The notes: generated by a model from the sequence alone, not told the origin. 64,000 bases of DNA from Allopontixanthobacter sp034376665 (GCF_034376665.1 NZ_JAXMJI010000102.1:1-64000); one strand, 5' to 3'; shown: positions 35,601 to 44,418, counted from the stretch's first letter. A program made the numbers and translations.

Positions 35601-36626
35601 TTAGCCGCGCCAGCCGCGCACGGTGGAAATCAGCTGCTCGACATGGGTGATCGGGGTGAACTGGCCGATTCCGTGGCCGAGGTTGAACACATGCGGGCGG
35701 TCCGCAAAACATTCGAGGATGCGCACTGCTTCCTCGTCCAGCGCTTCCCCCCCGGCGAGCAGCAGCAGCGGATCGATATTGCCCTGGACCGGCATTCCCG
35801 CGGGCAATACCCGCGCTGCCCAGACCGGGTCGATGGTTTCGTCGATCCCGAGCGCGTCGACGCCGGTTTCCCGCGCATAGGCCGGCAGTTTCTCACCCGC
35901 CCCCTTGGGAAACCCGATGATAGGCACATCGGGATACCGCGCCTTTACCGCCGCTGTGATGGCGGCGTTGGGCGCGATTACCCAACGTTCGAATTCGGCC
36001 GGAGCCAGGCTGCCCGCCCAGCTGTCGAACAATTGCACCGCTTCCGCGCCGGCTTCGATCTGTCCGGCGAGATATTCCACAGTAACCGACACGATCGCAT
36101 CGATGATCGCCTGGAACGCCTGCGGATCGCGGTAGGCCAGGGCGCGCGTTTCATGCTGATCGCGGCTGCCTTCACCGGCCACCATATAGGTCGCGACAGT
36201 CCACGGACTTCCGGCAAAGCCCAGCAAGGTGGTCTCAGGCCCCAATTGCGCCTTGACCCTGGCCACGGTCCGGTAAATCGCTTCGAGGTGCTGTGGTGCC
36301 GCTTCCAGGCCCTCCAGCGCGGCATCCAGCAGCCGGGGCGACAGGCGCGGACCTTCACCGGCCAGGAATTCGAGCTTCTGGCCCATGGCGTGTGGTACGA
36401 TGAGGATGTCGGAAAACAGGATTGCGCCGTCGAAGCCGAACCGGCGCACTGGCTGGATCGTTACTTCCGCCGCGGCATCGGCATCGTAGACCAGGTCCAG
36501 AAATCCGCCCTTTTCGCTGCGCAATGCGCGGTATTCGGGCAGGTAGCGTCCGGCCTGACGCATCAGCCACATGGGCGTCTGCGTGCCGCGATGTCCGCGC
36601 AAGGTTTCCAGCAAAAGACCAGGCAT
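35601..36626 (-). CDS. hemE: Uroporphyrinogen decarboxylase
   Basis: A 341-residue HemE that converts uroporphyrinogen III to coproporphyrinogen III. The opening has PMWLMRQAGRYLPEYRALR with the substrate-binding Arg residues. LFSDILIVPHAMGQKLEF, GFAGSPWTVATYMVAGEGS, FDSWAGSLAPAEFE and the C-terminal FNLGHGIGQFTPITHVEQLI complete the family pattern. The start is the ATG at 36626. In Caulobacter and Rickettsiales relatives the chromosomal origin lies directly upstream of hemE, and the region upstream here has origin features. Confidence 0.97.
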   Translation of the reverse strand: MPGLLLETLRGHRGTQTPMWLMRQAGRYLPEYRALRSEKGGFLDLVYDADAAAEVTIQPVRRFGFDGAILFSDILIVPHAMGQKLEFLAGEGPRLSPRLLDAALEGLEAAPQHLEAIYRTVARVKAQLGPETTLLGFAGSPWTVATYMVAGEGSRDQHETRALAYRDPQAFQAIIDAIVSVTVEYLAGQIEAGAEAVQLFDSWAGSLAPAEFERWVIAPNAAITAAVKARYPDVPIIGFPKGAGEKLPAYARETGVDALGIDETIDPVWAARVLPAGMPVQGNIDPLLLLAGGEALDEEAVRILECFADRPHVFNLGHGIGQFTPITHVEQLISTVRGWRG

Positions 36627-36979
36627 CGAGTGAGTCCAATCAAAATAATAAAGTATATAATAAGGATTGTAGGAGTCTGTTGGTCCTGTGGATTTCGGGG
36701 ACAAGCCGGCTTTGCCCGACTTGTCCCTGCCTGGCGATATCGCGGCCCTTGTCGAATCCGCACGGTTGCGCGTCAAGCGATAGCTGTCCCCACTGTCCCC
36801 AGCCTGTCGATAACAGACTTATCCCGGCCGCAAGTCCGGGTCCAATGACCTGTCAGCGGGGAGCGAATTCCCGTCGGAACTTGTCGCCGCACTTGTCCCG
36901 TGGTTTATGCCGGAACTTGTCCACACGCCCCTTTCCCCGCGAGGAGCCGATAGGCGCGTCCTCCAGCAGCAGGCCGAAC
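36627..36979. other. oriC: Putative chromosomal replication origin (oriC)
   Basis: A 353-bp non-coding region between divergent hemE and ppsR. It contains a 23-bp almost GC-free stretch (36641-36663) bounded by CCAATC and GGATTG, a candidate unwinding element. DnaA-box-like sequences are TTGTCCACA (36917-36925), TTATCGACA (minus strand, 36813-36805), AAATCCACA (minus, 36695-36687) and TTATCCC (36819-36825). There are many CTTGTCC/CTGTCCCC repeats and an 11-bp direct repeat CGGAACTTGTC (36875 and 36911). Three GANTC sites lie inside and two just beyond. No exact TTATNCACA was found. The AT-rich part may also carry the hemE promoter. Confidence 0.75.
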
Positions 36980-37825
36980 ATGAGTCAATTGCACTTGCAT
37001 CTGGTGTCCGATTCAACCGGGGAAACGCTGGAAATGGTCGCCAATGCCGCCCTCGCGCAATTCGAGAATGCCAAGATTGTCCGCCATTTCTGGCCGATGG
37101 TGCGTTCGCGCCAGCATCTCGACCGCATCGTCCCCGATTTGGCGGATAATCCCGGTCTGGTGCTGTTCACGCTCGTCAATCCCGAGACCCGCGACCGGCT
37201 GGAGGAACATTGCCGCCAGCTCGGGCTGCCGGCGGTTCCGGCTCTCGACGCGGTCACCGCCGCCCTGGAAACCCAGCTCGGCCAGGAAGCGCACGGACGT
37301 CCGGGCCGTCAGCATATCATGGACGCCGCCTATTTCGGCCGGGTCGACGCGATCCACTTTACCATCGCGCATGATGACGGGGTGGGATCGGAGGATTGGG
37401 AAGATGCCGATATCGTGCTCGCCGGGGTTTCGCGGTGTTCCAAGACGCCGACCAGCATTTATCTCGCTAACCGCGGATACAAGACCGCCAATATTCCGCT
37501 GGTGATCGAAAGCCCCCCGCCCGCCGCGCTGTTCGGGTTGCAGCACCCCTTGGTGGTAGGTCTGACCACCGCGCCGGACCGGCTGGTCCAGATCCGCCGT
37601 AACCGGCTCCTCAGCATGAACGAAACCGCCGAAACCTCCTATGTCGACAGCGACCGGGTGCGCGAGGAAATCCAGTACGCCCGGCGGATGTTTGCCGACA
37701 ATGGCTGGCCGGTGATCGACGTGACCCGCCGCTCGATCGAGGAAACCGCCGCCGCAGTCATCAAGCTGCTCAACGAACGCGGCAAGCTGGAGACCCCTTC
37801 GCACCGCGGGCCGAAACCGATATGA
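36980..37825 (+). CDS. ppsR: Pyruvate, phosphate dikinase/PEP synthase regulatory protein (DUF299)
   Basis: A 281-residue bifunctional kinase/phosphorylase that switches PPDK or PEP synthase off and on. LHLVSDSTGETLEMVANAALAQF is the conserved N-terminus, FTIAHDDG a central motif, and GVSRCSKTPTSIYLA (149-163) the P-loop. It ends in VIDVTRRSIEETAAAVIKLL. A longer in-frame reading frame runs back through the origin region into hemE antisense sequence, but the family begins at the ATG at 36980. This is the gene called RP001-like next to oriC in other alphaproteobacteria. Confidence 0.94.
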   Translation: MSQLHLHLVSDSTGETLEMVANAALAQFENAKIVRHFWPMVRSRQHLDRIVPDLADNPGLVLFTLVNPETRDRLEEHCRQLGLPAVPALDAVTAALETQLGQEAHGRPGRQHIMDAAYFGRVDAIHFTIAHDDGVGSEDWEDADIVLAGVSRCSKTPTSIYLANRGYKTANIPLVIESPPPAALFGLQHPLVVGLTTAPDRLVQIRRNRLLSMNETAETSYVDSDRVREEIQYARRMFADNGWPVIDVTRRSIEETAAAVIKLLNERGKLETPSHRGPKPI

Positions 37826-37835
37826 GCGGGAAGCG

Positions 37836-38420
37836 ATGATCGTCCTTGCTTCCAAAAGCTCTTCGCGCAGGGCGATGCTGAACGCGGCCGGGGTAGCCTA
37901 TGAAGCCGTGACCGCCGATCTGGACGAGCGCGCGCTGGAGGCGGAGCTGGACGGCCAGCCATCGGCGGAAATTGCCCTCGCTCTGGCCCGCGCCAAGGCG
38001 GCTGCGCTGTCGGGCCAATATCCGGGCCGGATCATCCTCGGCAGCGATTCGCTGGTCTCAGTAGAGGGCAAACGGTTCGACAAGCCCGCGGACCGCGCCG
38101 CGGCGGCGCAGCATCTGCGGTATTTCTCGGGCAAGACGATGGATCTTCACAGCGCGGCGGCGCTCGTCCGCGACGGCGAGATCCTGTGGCATCATGCAGA
38201 CCGGGCGCAGCTGAAGGTGCGCGCTTTGTCGGACGAATTCATCGAGCTCTATCTCGCCGCCGAATGGCCCGAAGTGTCGCACTGCGTCGGCGTATTCCGG
38301 ATCGAGGCGCGCGGCGTGCAATTGTTCGAATCGATTGTCGGCGACCAGTTTACCGTCCTGGGTATGCCGCTGTTGCCGCTGCTTGCGGCGCTGCGCGATC
38401 TGGGGGAGCTGCCGTCATGA
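37836..38420 (+). CDS. maf: Maf family nucleotide pyrophosphatase
   Basis: A 194-residue house-cleaning NTP pyrophosphatase. IVLASKSSSRRAMLNAAGVAYEAV is the Maf signature start. Further elements are LALARAKAAALSG, IILGSDSLVSVEGKRFDKP, LRYFSGKTMDLHSAAAL and SIVGDQFTVLGMPLLPLL. GGGAAG lies upstream of the ATG. Its stop overlaps the aroE start (ATGA), making a coupled maf-aroE-coaE series. Confidence 0.94.
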   Translation: MIVLASKSSSRRAMLNAAGVAYEAVTADLDERALEAELDGQPSAEIALALARAKAAALSGQYPGRIILGSDSLVSVEGKRFDKPADRAAAAQHLRYFSGKTMDLHSAAALVRDGEILWHHADRAQLKVRALSDEFIELYLAAEWPEVSHCVGVFRIEARGVQLFESIVGDQFTVLGMPLLPLLAALRDLGELPS

Positions 38421-39283
38421 GCCGTGCCGGTATCCCCTATGCCGAAGTGATCGGCGATCCGATCGCCCAGTCGAAATCGCCCGCGATCCATAATTTCTGG
38501 CTCGAAAGGCTTGGTATCGAGGCGGAATACCGCGCGGTGCGGGTAACCGCAGACGGACTTGCAGATTATCTCGCCGAGCGGCGAAACGATCCCGCCTGGC
38601 GCGGCTGCAATGTGACCATGCCGCTCAAGCTTGCCGTCATGCCGCTGCTGGACTCTCTCGACGAGGCCGCGCGTACAATCGGCGCGGTGAACACAATTTA
38701 CCCGGGCTTGGGCCGCCTGCTGGCCGGCACCAACACCGACGCCGCCGGATTTCTGGAGCCGCTGGCGGCGGAGCTGGGGGACAGCCATTATTTCCGCATG
38801 GCGCGGATCATCGGAGCGGGCGGCGCGGCGCGCGCGATCGTTTCCGCGCTTGGCAGCCGGGGCTTCACGCTGGTGGTGGCCGCACGTGATCCCGCCAAGG
38901 CGCGCGCCCTGCTGGACGAGCTTGCCGCCGGAAGCGATCACCATGCCGCCAGCCTGTCCCATTTTGCCAATCCCACCGACTTTGCCTTCGATGCCCGCGA
39001 GGGATGCTGCGATCTGGTGATCAATGCCAGCCCATTGGGAATGCACGGATCGCCGCCCTTGCGATTCGACTTCAGCCATGCCCCGCCGGGCAGTATCGTC
39101 TATGATATAGTGACAGACCCGGTGGAAACTGAGTTTCTGATTGGAGCCAGGGCCGCCGGTTTTCGCACGGTGGACGGATTGTCGATGCTGATCGGGCAGG
39201 CCGCGGCAGCGTTTGAACTGTTTTTCGGCGTTGCACCGCCGCGAGAATGCGATGCCGAACTGCGCGCGGCGCTGATGCAATGA
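38417..39283 (+). CDS. aroE: Shikimate dehydrogenase
   Basis: A 288-residue NADP-dependent enzyme reducing 3-dehydroshikimate in aromatic amino acid synthesis. The substrate domain shows AEVIGDPIAQSKSPAIHNFWLERLGI and GCNVTMPLKLAVMPLLD with the catalytic Lys. TNTDAAGFLEPL and the nucleotide-binding RIIGAGGAARAIVSALGSRG follow. INASPLGMHG and DGLSMLIGQAAAAFELFFG close the family pattern. Both ends overlap neighbours by 4 bp (ATGA with maf and with coaE). Confidence 0.95.
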   Translation: MSRAGIPYAEVIGDPIAQSKSPAIHNFWLERLGIEAEYRAVRVTADGLADYLAERRNDPAWRGCNVTMPLKLAVMPLLDSLDEAARTIGAVNTIYPGLGRLLAGTNTDAAGFLEPLAAELGDSHYFRMARIIGAGGAARAIVSALGSRGFTLVVAARDPAKARALLDELAAGSDHHAASLSHFANPTDFAFDAREGCCDLVINASPLGMHGSPPLRFDFSHAPPGSIVYDIVTDPVETEFLIGARAAGFRTVDGLSMLIGQAAAAFELFFGVAPPRECDAELRAALMQ

Positions 39284-39894
39284 GCACATTCGGCCATCAT
39301 CTGATTCTGGGGCTTACCGGATCCATCGGCATGGGCAAATCGACCGTGGCGCGGATGTTCGAGGATGAAGGCGTTCCCGTGTTCGATGCCGACGCCGCGG
39401 TCCATGTTCTGCAAGGGCCTGGCGGCGCCTTGCTCGATGCGATCGAAGCAGAATTCCCCGAATCGACCGGTCCCGGCGGGGTCGACCGGGTGAGATTGGG
39501 GGAACAGGTGTTCAAGGATCCCGAGGCGCTCGCCCGGCTGGAGGGGATCGTGCATCCCGCGGTCGCCGAACTGCGCTCGGAATTCCTGCTCGAACACGCC
39601 GGTGCGCCGATCCTGCTGTTCGACATCCCGCTGCTGTTCGAAAAGGGCGGCGAAAAGCGGGTGGACCAAATTGTGGTCGTTTCGGCCCCGGCTGAAATCC
39701 AACGCCAGCGGGTGCTTGGCCGCCCCGGCATGACGGCCGAAAAATTCGCCCATATCCTCAGCCTGCAGGTGCCCGATGCGGACAAGCGCGCCCGCGCCGA
39801 TCATGTGATCGATACTTCGGGCAGCCTCGACGAGACGCGCCAGGCGGTGCGCGAACTTGTCGCGCAGCTCAAACGGTCCCGCGCCGCCGACTGA
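39280..39894 (+). CDS. coaE: Dephospho-CoA kinase
   Basis: A 204-residue kinase for the last step of CoA synthesis. The P-loop GLTGSIGMGKST is at residues 11-22. VPVFDADAAVHVLQ, GIVHPAVAELRSEFL, FDIPLLFEKGGEKRVDQIVVV and the lid R-x-x-x-R in QRQRVLGRPGMT follow. The ATG overlaps the aroE stop by 4 bp. Length is standard. Confidence 0.95.
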   Translation: MSTFGHHLILGLTGSIGMGKSTVARMFEDEGVPVFDADAAVHVLQGPGGALLDAIEAEFPESTGPGGVDRVRLGEQVFKDPEALARLEGIVHPAVAELRSEFLLEHAGAPILLFDIPLLFEKGGEKRVDQIVVVSAPAEIQRQRVLGRPGMTAEKFAHILSLQVPDADKRARADHVIDTSGSLDETRQAVRELVAQLKRSRAAD

Positions 39895-39956
39895 CCGGCG
39901 TATTTTGGATCGATTGACCCTTGCGCACCGCCACCCGCGCGCCGATACTATAGCTG

Positions 39957-40646
39957 ATGCGCGAGATAGTCTTCGATACAGAAACCACCGGTCTCGACCC
40001 CCGTAGCGGGGACCGCATGGTCGAAATCGGCTGCGTCGAAATGATCAACAAGGTCGCCACCGGGCGCACTTACCACGCCTATTTCAATCCTGAGCGGGAT
40101 ATGCCCGCCGGGGCCGAGGCGGTCCACGGCCTCTCGTCGGCCTTCCTGTCGGACAAGCCGCTTTTTTCCCACACGGTCGAGGAATTGCTGGATTTCCTCG
40201 AGGACGCGCCGCTCGTCGCGCATAATGCCGGATTCGATTTCGGATTTCTCAATGCGGAGCTGACCATCGTGTCGCGGGAACCGGTGTGCACCAGCCGGAT
40301 GGTCGATACCGTTGCGATTGCGCGCAAGAAGCATCCGGGGGCAAAGCTGTCGCTCGATGCGCTGTGCAGCCGCTACGGGGTCGATCGCAGCCACCGGGTC
40401 AAGCACGGCGCTCTGCTCGATGCCGAATTGCTCGCCCAGGTCTATGTCGAACTGACCGGCGGCCGCCAGATCGGGCTGGAGCTGGCCGCCGAGACGGTGC
40501 AGATCGAGGTCCCCGCCGGCGTGCTGTCCGACGCGCCGCCGCGGTCCGACCGCCGTGCGCCGCGGGCCCATGCGGCGAGCGCGGCAGAACTCGGCCGACA
40601 TCTGGAATTTCTCCAGAAAATTCAGTCCCCGCTTTGGGGGCGATGA
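39957..40646 (+). CDS. dnaQ: DNA polymerase III subunit epsilon
   Basis: A 229-residue 3'-5' proofreading exonuclease. The DEDDh motifs are visible: REIVFDTETTGLDPRSGDRMVEIGCVEM (Exo I), LVAHNAGFDFGFLNAEL (Exo II) and RVKHGALLDAELLAQVYVELTGG (Exo III with catalytic His and Asp). The C-terminal about 50 residues are the usual flexible link to the alpha subunit. It lies 62 bp after coaE on the same strand, the usual alphaproteobacterial order near the origin. Confidence 0.96.
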   Translation: MREIVFDTETTGLDPRSGDRMVEIGCVEMINKVATGRTYHAYFNPERDMPAGAEAVHGLSSAFLSDKPLFSHTVEELLDFLEDAPLVAHNAGFDFGFLNAELTIVSREPVCTSRMVDTVAIARKKHPGAKLSLDALCSRYGVDRSHRVKHGALLDAELLAQVYVELTGGRQIGLELAAETVQIEVPAGVLSDAPPRSDRRAPRAHAASAAELGRHLEFLQKIQSPLWGR

Positions 40647-40714
40647 AGCGATCCTCAACCCGCGAGCCGCCATCATTTTGCTTGGCGGCGCGCGATAACG
40701 AAAGGGTAGTAGCG

Positions 40715-41281
40715 ATGGATATTCGTGTTTCAGGCCACCAGTTGGATACCGGAGCCGCGCTCCAGGATCATGCGGCGGACCGCTTGAACGCCATCGTCGA
40801 GAAATATTTCAACCGGGCGCTGTCCTCCCAGGTTACCTTCGGCAAGGCGCCTGCCGGGGCGTTCAGCTGCGACATCGTTACCCACGTAATGCAGGGGATG
40901 ATCGTGAAGAGCCACGGCGTGGCGCAGGATGCCCACCAGGCGCTGGATCAGGCGGTTAACAAGATCGATACCCAGCTGCGGCGGTACAAGCGGCGGCTGA
41001 ACGATCGCCACGAACAGGCCGCCCATTCGGTCCAGGAAGAAGAAGCGGCTTACCGCATCTTTGCGGCTCCCGAGCCCGATGAATTCGAAGAAATGGCCGA
41101 TGCACCGCTGATCGTGGCGGAAACCAAGGTCGATATTCCCGAATCCAGCGTGGCCGACGCGGTCATGATGCTCGATTTGCGGCACACCAACGCCATGTTC
41201 TTCAAAAATGCTGGAACCGGACGCCATAATATGGTGTATCGCCGCAACGATGGATCGATCGGCTGGGTCGAACCGCACTGA
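40715..41281 (+). CDS. hpf: Ribosome hibernation promoting factor (long HPF)
   Basis: A 188-residue long-form HPF that dimerises 70S ribosomes in stationary phase. MDIRVSGHQLDTGAALQDHAADRLNAIVEKYF is the S30AE domain start, with the basic DTQLRRYKRRLNDRH helix. After an acidic linker comes the dimerisation domain (VMMLDLRHTNAMFFKNAGTGRHNMVYRRNDGSIGWVEP). GAAAGGG precedes the ATG at 40715. ptsN follows 193 bp later, a common pairing in proteobacteria. Confidence 0.95.
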   Translation: MDIRVSGHQLDTGAALQDHAADRLNAIVEKYFNRALSSQVTFGKAPAGAFSCDIVTHVMQGMIVKSHGVAQDAHQALDQAVNKIDTQLRRYKRRLNDRHEQAAHSVQEEEAAYRIFAAPEPDEFEEMADAPLIVAETKVDIPESSVADAVMMLDLRHTNAMFFKNAGTGRHNMVYRRNDGSIGWVEPH

Positions 41282-41314
41282 TGTCTGACATCGGGATCCA
41301 GACAGTCCGCGATT

Positions 41315-41329
41315 AGGGCACGCTGCCCT
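41315..41329 (+). terminator. Short hairpin after hpf
   Basis: AGGGCA-CGC-TGCCCT, a 6-bp stem 33 bp after the hpf stop. There is no T-run, so it may be only a partial terminator. Confidence 0.3.
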
Positions 41330-41474
41330 GAATTCGCTGGATGGTTTCGCAGATCGAACGTGCGAAACCCGGTAGTGCTTCGGAGATAGCTATGCGCGGA
41401 ACGCGAATCGTCGCGCCCAGTTGTGGCATAGCCCTAGAGGATGGATCCCCCCCTCCCCTGCAAAGATCGGAACC

Positions 41475-41972
41475 ATGTACGCAAACCTGAAACTTTCGCG
41501 AGCTGCCGTGGCGACCTGCGGTGCCGACAGCAAGGCGGCTGTCCTGGCGGCGCTGTCTGCCTGTTTTGCCGATGCCTACGACCTGGACCGGGCAACGGTT
41601 CTGGAAGGGCTGGAGGAACGCGAGCGCCTCGGGAGTACCGGATTCGGCCGCCGGGTCGCCATTCCGCACGCGCGGGTCGGTGGTATCGAATTCCCGGTCG
41701 TTGCCTTGATCAAGCTCGATGCCCCGGTGGATTTCAAAGCCGCTGACGGCATACCGGTCGATTTGGTCTTCGGTCTGTTGTCCCCGCCTAACGCCGGTGC
41801 GGGCCATCTGCACGCGCTCGCCGCGATCTCCCGCATGATCCGCGATGAGAAAATCTACGATGCTCTGCAGCGCGCCGAGGATGCGGATGCGCTGTTTGCC
41901 ACTCTCACCAATCTGCCCGACAGCGTCATTGCGAACGATAATCCAGGCGGAGCGGCCCGTGAAAGCGCCTGA
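41475..41972 (+). CDS. ptsN: Nitrogen-type PTS IIA component PtsN
   Basis: A 165-residue EIIA-Ntr protein, phosphorylated on a His in a regulatory PTS. The active site lies in GSTGFGRRVAIPHARVGGIEFPVVAL (His of IPHARV). VDLVFGLLSPPNAGAGHLHALAAISRMI is the usual C-terminal motif. The ATG at 41475 gives the family N-terminus; an in-frame start 18 codons upstream is less likely. It overlaps the start of the thioesterase gene by 14 bp. Confidence 0.93.
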   Translation: MYANLKLSRAAVATCGADSKAAVLAALSACFADAYDLDRATVLEGLEERERLGSTGFGRRVAIPHARVGGIEFPVVALIKLDAPVDFKAADGIPVDLVFGLLSPPNAGAGHLHALAAISRMIRDEKIYDALQRAEDADALFATLTNLPDSVIANDNPGGAARESA

Positions 41973-42450
41973 CGCACCCGTTTCTGACCCCGCAGCCGGT
42001 TCCGGTGCGGACCTGCATTACCGGGCGCTGGAACGGCTGTACCGGTCTGCCCCGGTCAATGCCCTGTTCGATTCCAGCCTCCATATCGAAGGCGAGGGCA
42101 GCGCGCGGTTGATCTTCCAGGTCACCGAAAGCTGCTATCATGCCGCAGGCGCTGCGCATGGCACGATCTATTTCAAGATGCTCGACGATGCCGCCTTCTA
42201 TGCCGCCAACACTCTCGTTACCGATCGTTTTCTGCTGACCACCTCGTTCAACCTTCACTTCACCAAGCCCGTCCGGAACGGCCAGGTAATCGCCGAAGGC
42301 CGCTGGATCAGCGGCCGCCGCCGTGTCTATGTCGCCGAATCGCGGTTGATCGACGAAGAAGGGGACGAAATCGGACGCGGTACCGGCACCTTCATGCGTT
42401 CGCGCATCTTGCTCTCCAGCTTGCCCGGCTACAGCGCGGCGCGGGAATGA
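41959..42450 (+). CDS. PaaI family thioesterase (hotdog fold)
   Basis: A 163-residue hotdog thioesterase with GTG start at 41959. The core motif is CYHAAGAAHGTIYFKMLDDAAFYAANTLV, where HGTIYFKMLDDAA is the HG-x-x-x-x-x-x-D pattern. LTTSFNLHFTKPVRNGQVIAEGRWISGRRRVYVAESRLIDEEG follows. The substrate is probably an acyl-CoA, not defined. It overlaps ptsN (14 bp) and DUF1491 (4 bp), so it is in the same transcript. Confidence 0.88.
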   Translation: MKAPDAPVSDPAAGSGADLHYRALERLYRSAPVNALFDSSLHIEGEGSARLIFQVTESCYHAAGAAHGTIYFKMLDDAAFYAANTLVTDRFLLTTSFNLHFTKPVRNGQVIAEGRWISGRRRVYVAESRLIDEEGDEIGRGTGTFMRSRILLSSLPGYSAARE

Positions 42451-42791
42451 CCGGGATGGATGCCCGGCTCCCGGCTCACCTCGAAGTTTCCGGTCTGCTC
42501 CGGATGGCGGAAGCAGATGGCGGCTTTGCGGCAGTGCTCGCCAAAGGGGAGCGCGATGCGGGAACCATACTGGTCCTGACCATGGAAAAGGGCCGGAACC
42601 GGGTGCTGTACGAACGTATGCCGCAGCTCGATGGGTCCCGCAAGTTCGTGCCGGTCAAAGAGCACGATATGGATAATGTGGAGGAATTCGATGAATATCT
42701 GGCCCGTCGCAAGCGGCAGGACGGCGATCTCTGGATTGTGGAAGTAGACATCGCAAATCCAGAACGGTTCATCGCAGCCCTCAATCCCTGA
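42447..42791 (+). CDS. DUF1491 family protein
   Basis: A 114-residue cytoplasmic protein of the alphaproteobacterial DUF1491 family: ARLPAHLEVSGLLRMAEADGGFAAVLAKGERDAGTILV is the typical start and DLWIVEVDIANPERFIAAL the end. The role of the family is unknown. It overlaps the thioesterase stop (ATGA). The preceding genes are ptsN and hpf, suggesting a shared transcript. Confidence 0.88.
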   Translation: MTGMDARLPAHLEVSGLLRMAEADGGFAAVLAKGERDAGTILVLTMEKGRNRVLYERMPQLDGSRKFVPVKEHDMDNVEEFDEYLARRKRQDGDLWIVEVDIANPERFIAALNP

Positions 42792-42983
42792 GTTGACTTA
42801 GTTTCAAATGAACCTATTTGGCGCCGAGCTTCCGAAAGCGAGGGCGGCCACGATAACACCCGGTTATCTGGTTTGCACGCAGACGGGTGGCGGCCGGCAG
42901 GCCAATAGCGGACCGTACTACGAATTTCTTCCCACGGTCCCAGCCTGCGTCTGAGCGCGTCAACCGCCCTAACGAATGAGTAG

Positions 42984-43625
42984 ATGAGTCGTAAGGCCCA
43001 GTTTGCCGGCCTGATCGCGATTGCCGCGACCGGGACCGTAGTTTTTGCCAGCGCCAGCGCCGCGAGTTCAAGCGCTATTGCCCAACAGGGCGAATCCGCG
43101 GAAATTTCCGCACTCCCTCTTACCGACGAAACCGTGCCGGTGTTCGTGTCCGAGGAAGTGGTCCAACCGCTTCCGGCAGAACCAGCGTCCGAGGGCGCGC
43201 CGCAGGCATCGTCGTTGAAGCAGCTTATTTCCGCCGTTCACGCACCGGATGCGCTGTCTCCCGAAATGGAATGCCTCGCCGGGGCCGTCTATTTCGAATC
43301 GCGCGGCGAACCCGTGGACGGGCAGCTAGCCGTGGCCCAGGTGGTAGTGAACCGGGCCGAATCCCGCCAGTTCCCTTCGAGCTATTGCGGCGTAGTGTAC
43401 CAGCGCTCGCAGTTTTCCTTCATCAAGGGCGGCGCCATGCCGCACATCAAGCGCAGTTCGGCCGCATGGACCCGCGCCAAGACCATTGCCCGCATTGCCC
43501 ACGAGGGGATGTGGGACAGCGAGGTCGGCGATTCGCTCTATTTCCATGCGAACTACGTGCGGCCGAAATGGAGCCGCACGAAAATCGCCCGCGCGACGAT
43601 CGACAGCCATATCTTTTACCGCTGA
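42984..43625 (+). CDS. SleB-type cell wall hydrolase
   Basis: A 213-residue secreted protein. An N-terminal signal or anchor segment (GLIAIAATGTVVFASASAAS) is followed by a Pro/Glu-rich linker of about 60 residues. The Hydrolase_2 (SleB) domain starts at about residue 92: MECLAGAVYFESRGEPVDGQLAVAQVVVNRAES has the catalytic Glu, then YCGVVYQRSQFSF and SLYFHANYVRPKW. Such enzymes cleave peptidoglycan. It converges on xthA with 7 bp between stops. A TTGACT at 42794 with TATTTG 16 bp later may be its promoter. Confidence 0.9.
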   Translation: MSRKAQFAGLIAIAATGTVVFASASAASSSAIAQQGESAEISALPLTDETVPVFVSEEVVQPLPAEPASEGAPQASSLKQLISAVHAPDALSPEMECLAGAVYFESRGEPVDGQLAVAQVVVNRAESRQFPSSYCGVVYQRSQFSFIKGGAMPHIKRSSAAWTRAKTIARIAHEGMWDSEVGDSLYFHANYVRPKWSRTKIARATIDSHIFYR

Positions 43626-43632
43626 TCGCGGA

Positions 43633-44418
43633 TCAGGACCGGATTTCGAACCACACCGGGGCGTGATCGCTGGCCTTTTCGCGCCCGCGGTGGTCCTTGT
43701 CCACGCCTGCGGCGACCAGCCGGTCCGCCAGTTCGGGCGACAGCAGCATGTGGTCGATCCGGAATCCGTGATCGCGCTGCCACGCGCCCGCCTGATAATC
43801 CCAATAGGTCCACACCCCGCCCCGCGGGTTTAGGGTGCGCAGCGCGTCGGTCCAGCCGTCGCCCAGCAGCTGCGCATAGGCGTCGCGGGATTGAGGCTGC
43901 ATCAGCGCGTCATCTTCCATCGCCTTGGGTGACCAGACATCGTCGTCATGCGGAATGACGTTGAAATCGCCGATCACCGCGCAGGGTATTTCCAGCGCCC
44001 ACAGATCCTGCATCCGCGCGCGCAGCCGTTTCATCCACGCCAGCTTGTAATCGAATTTGGGCCCCGGCTGCGGATTGCCGTTGGGCAGATAGATGCACGC
44101 AATCCGGACCCCGCCGACCTCGGCCTCGAGATAGCGGGCGTGATCGTCCTCTGTATCGGCCGGCGACAGATGCGGCAGGCCGCGCAGGGTTTCGACCGGT
44201 TTCACCCCGTCCGCCAGGATGGCGACACCGTTGAAGCTTTTCTGGCCGTGCCAGATCGCCTGATAGCCGATCTTCTCGAATTCCTCGGCGGGAAAGCCCT
44301 CGTCCTGGCTCTTGACCTCCTGCAGGCAAGCCACGCTCGGCCGGGTTTCCTCAAGCCATTCGAGCAGGCGGGGCAGGCGCGCCTTGACGCCGTTGATGTT
44401 GAAGCTGGCGATTTTCAT
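43633..44418 (-). CDS. xthA: Exodeoxyribonuclease III
   Basis: A 261-residue AP endonuclease/3'-5' exonuclease of base-excision repair. MKIASFNINGVKARLPRLLEWLEE is the family start. CLQEVKSQDEGFP contains the metal-ligand Glu, YLPNGNPQPGPKFDYKLAWM the Tyr/Asn site, VIGDFNVIPHDDDVW the Asp-x-Asn pair, and HGFRIDHMLLSPEL with KASDHAPVWFEI the final Asp-His. The start is the ATG at 44418; a longer frame of 41 codons is not family-like. Confidence 0.95.
   Translation of the reverse strand: MKIASFNINGVKARLPRLLEWLEETRPSVACLQEVKSQDEGFPAEEFEKIGYQAIWHGQKSFNGVAILADGVKPVETLRGLPHLSPADTEDDHARYLEAEVGGVRIACIYLPNGNPQPGPKFDYKLAWMKRLRARMQDLWALEIPCAVIGDFNVIPHDDDVWSPKAMEDDALMQPQSRDAYAQLLGDGWTDALRTLNPRGGVWTYWDYQAGAWQRDHGFRIDHMLLSPELADRLVAAGVDKDHRGREKASDHAPVWFEIRS

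Noticed and set aside
36422..36979. In-frame 5' extension of ppsR through the origin region into hemE antisense
   Set aside because: The extension overlaps hemE, has no ppsR-like sequence, and the family begins at the ATG at 36980.
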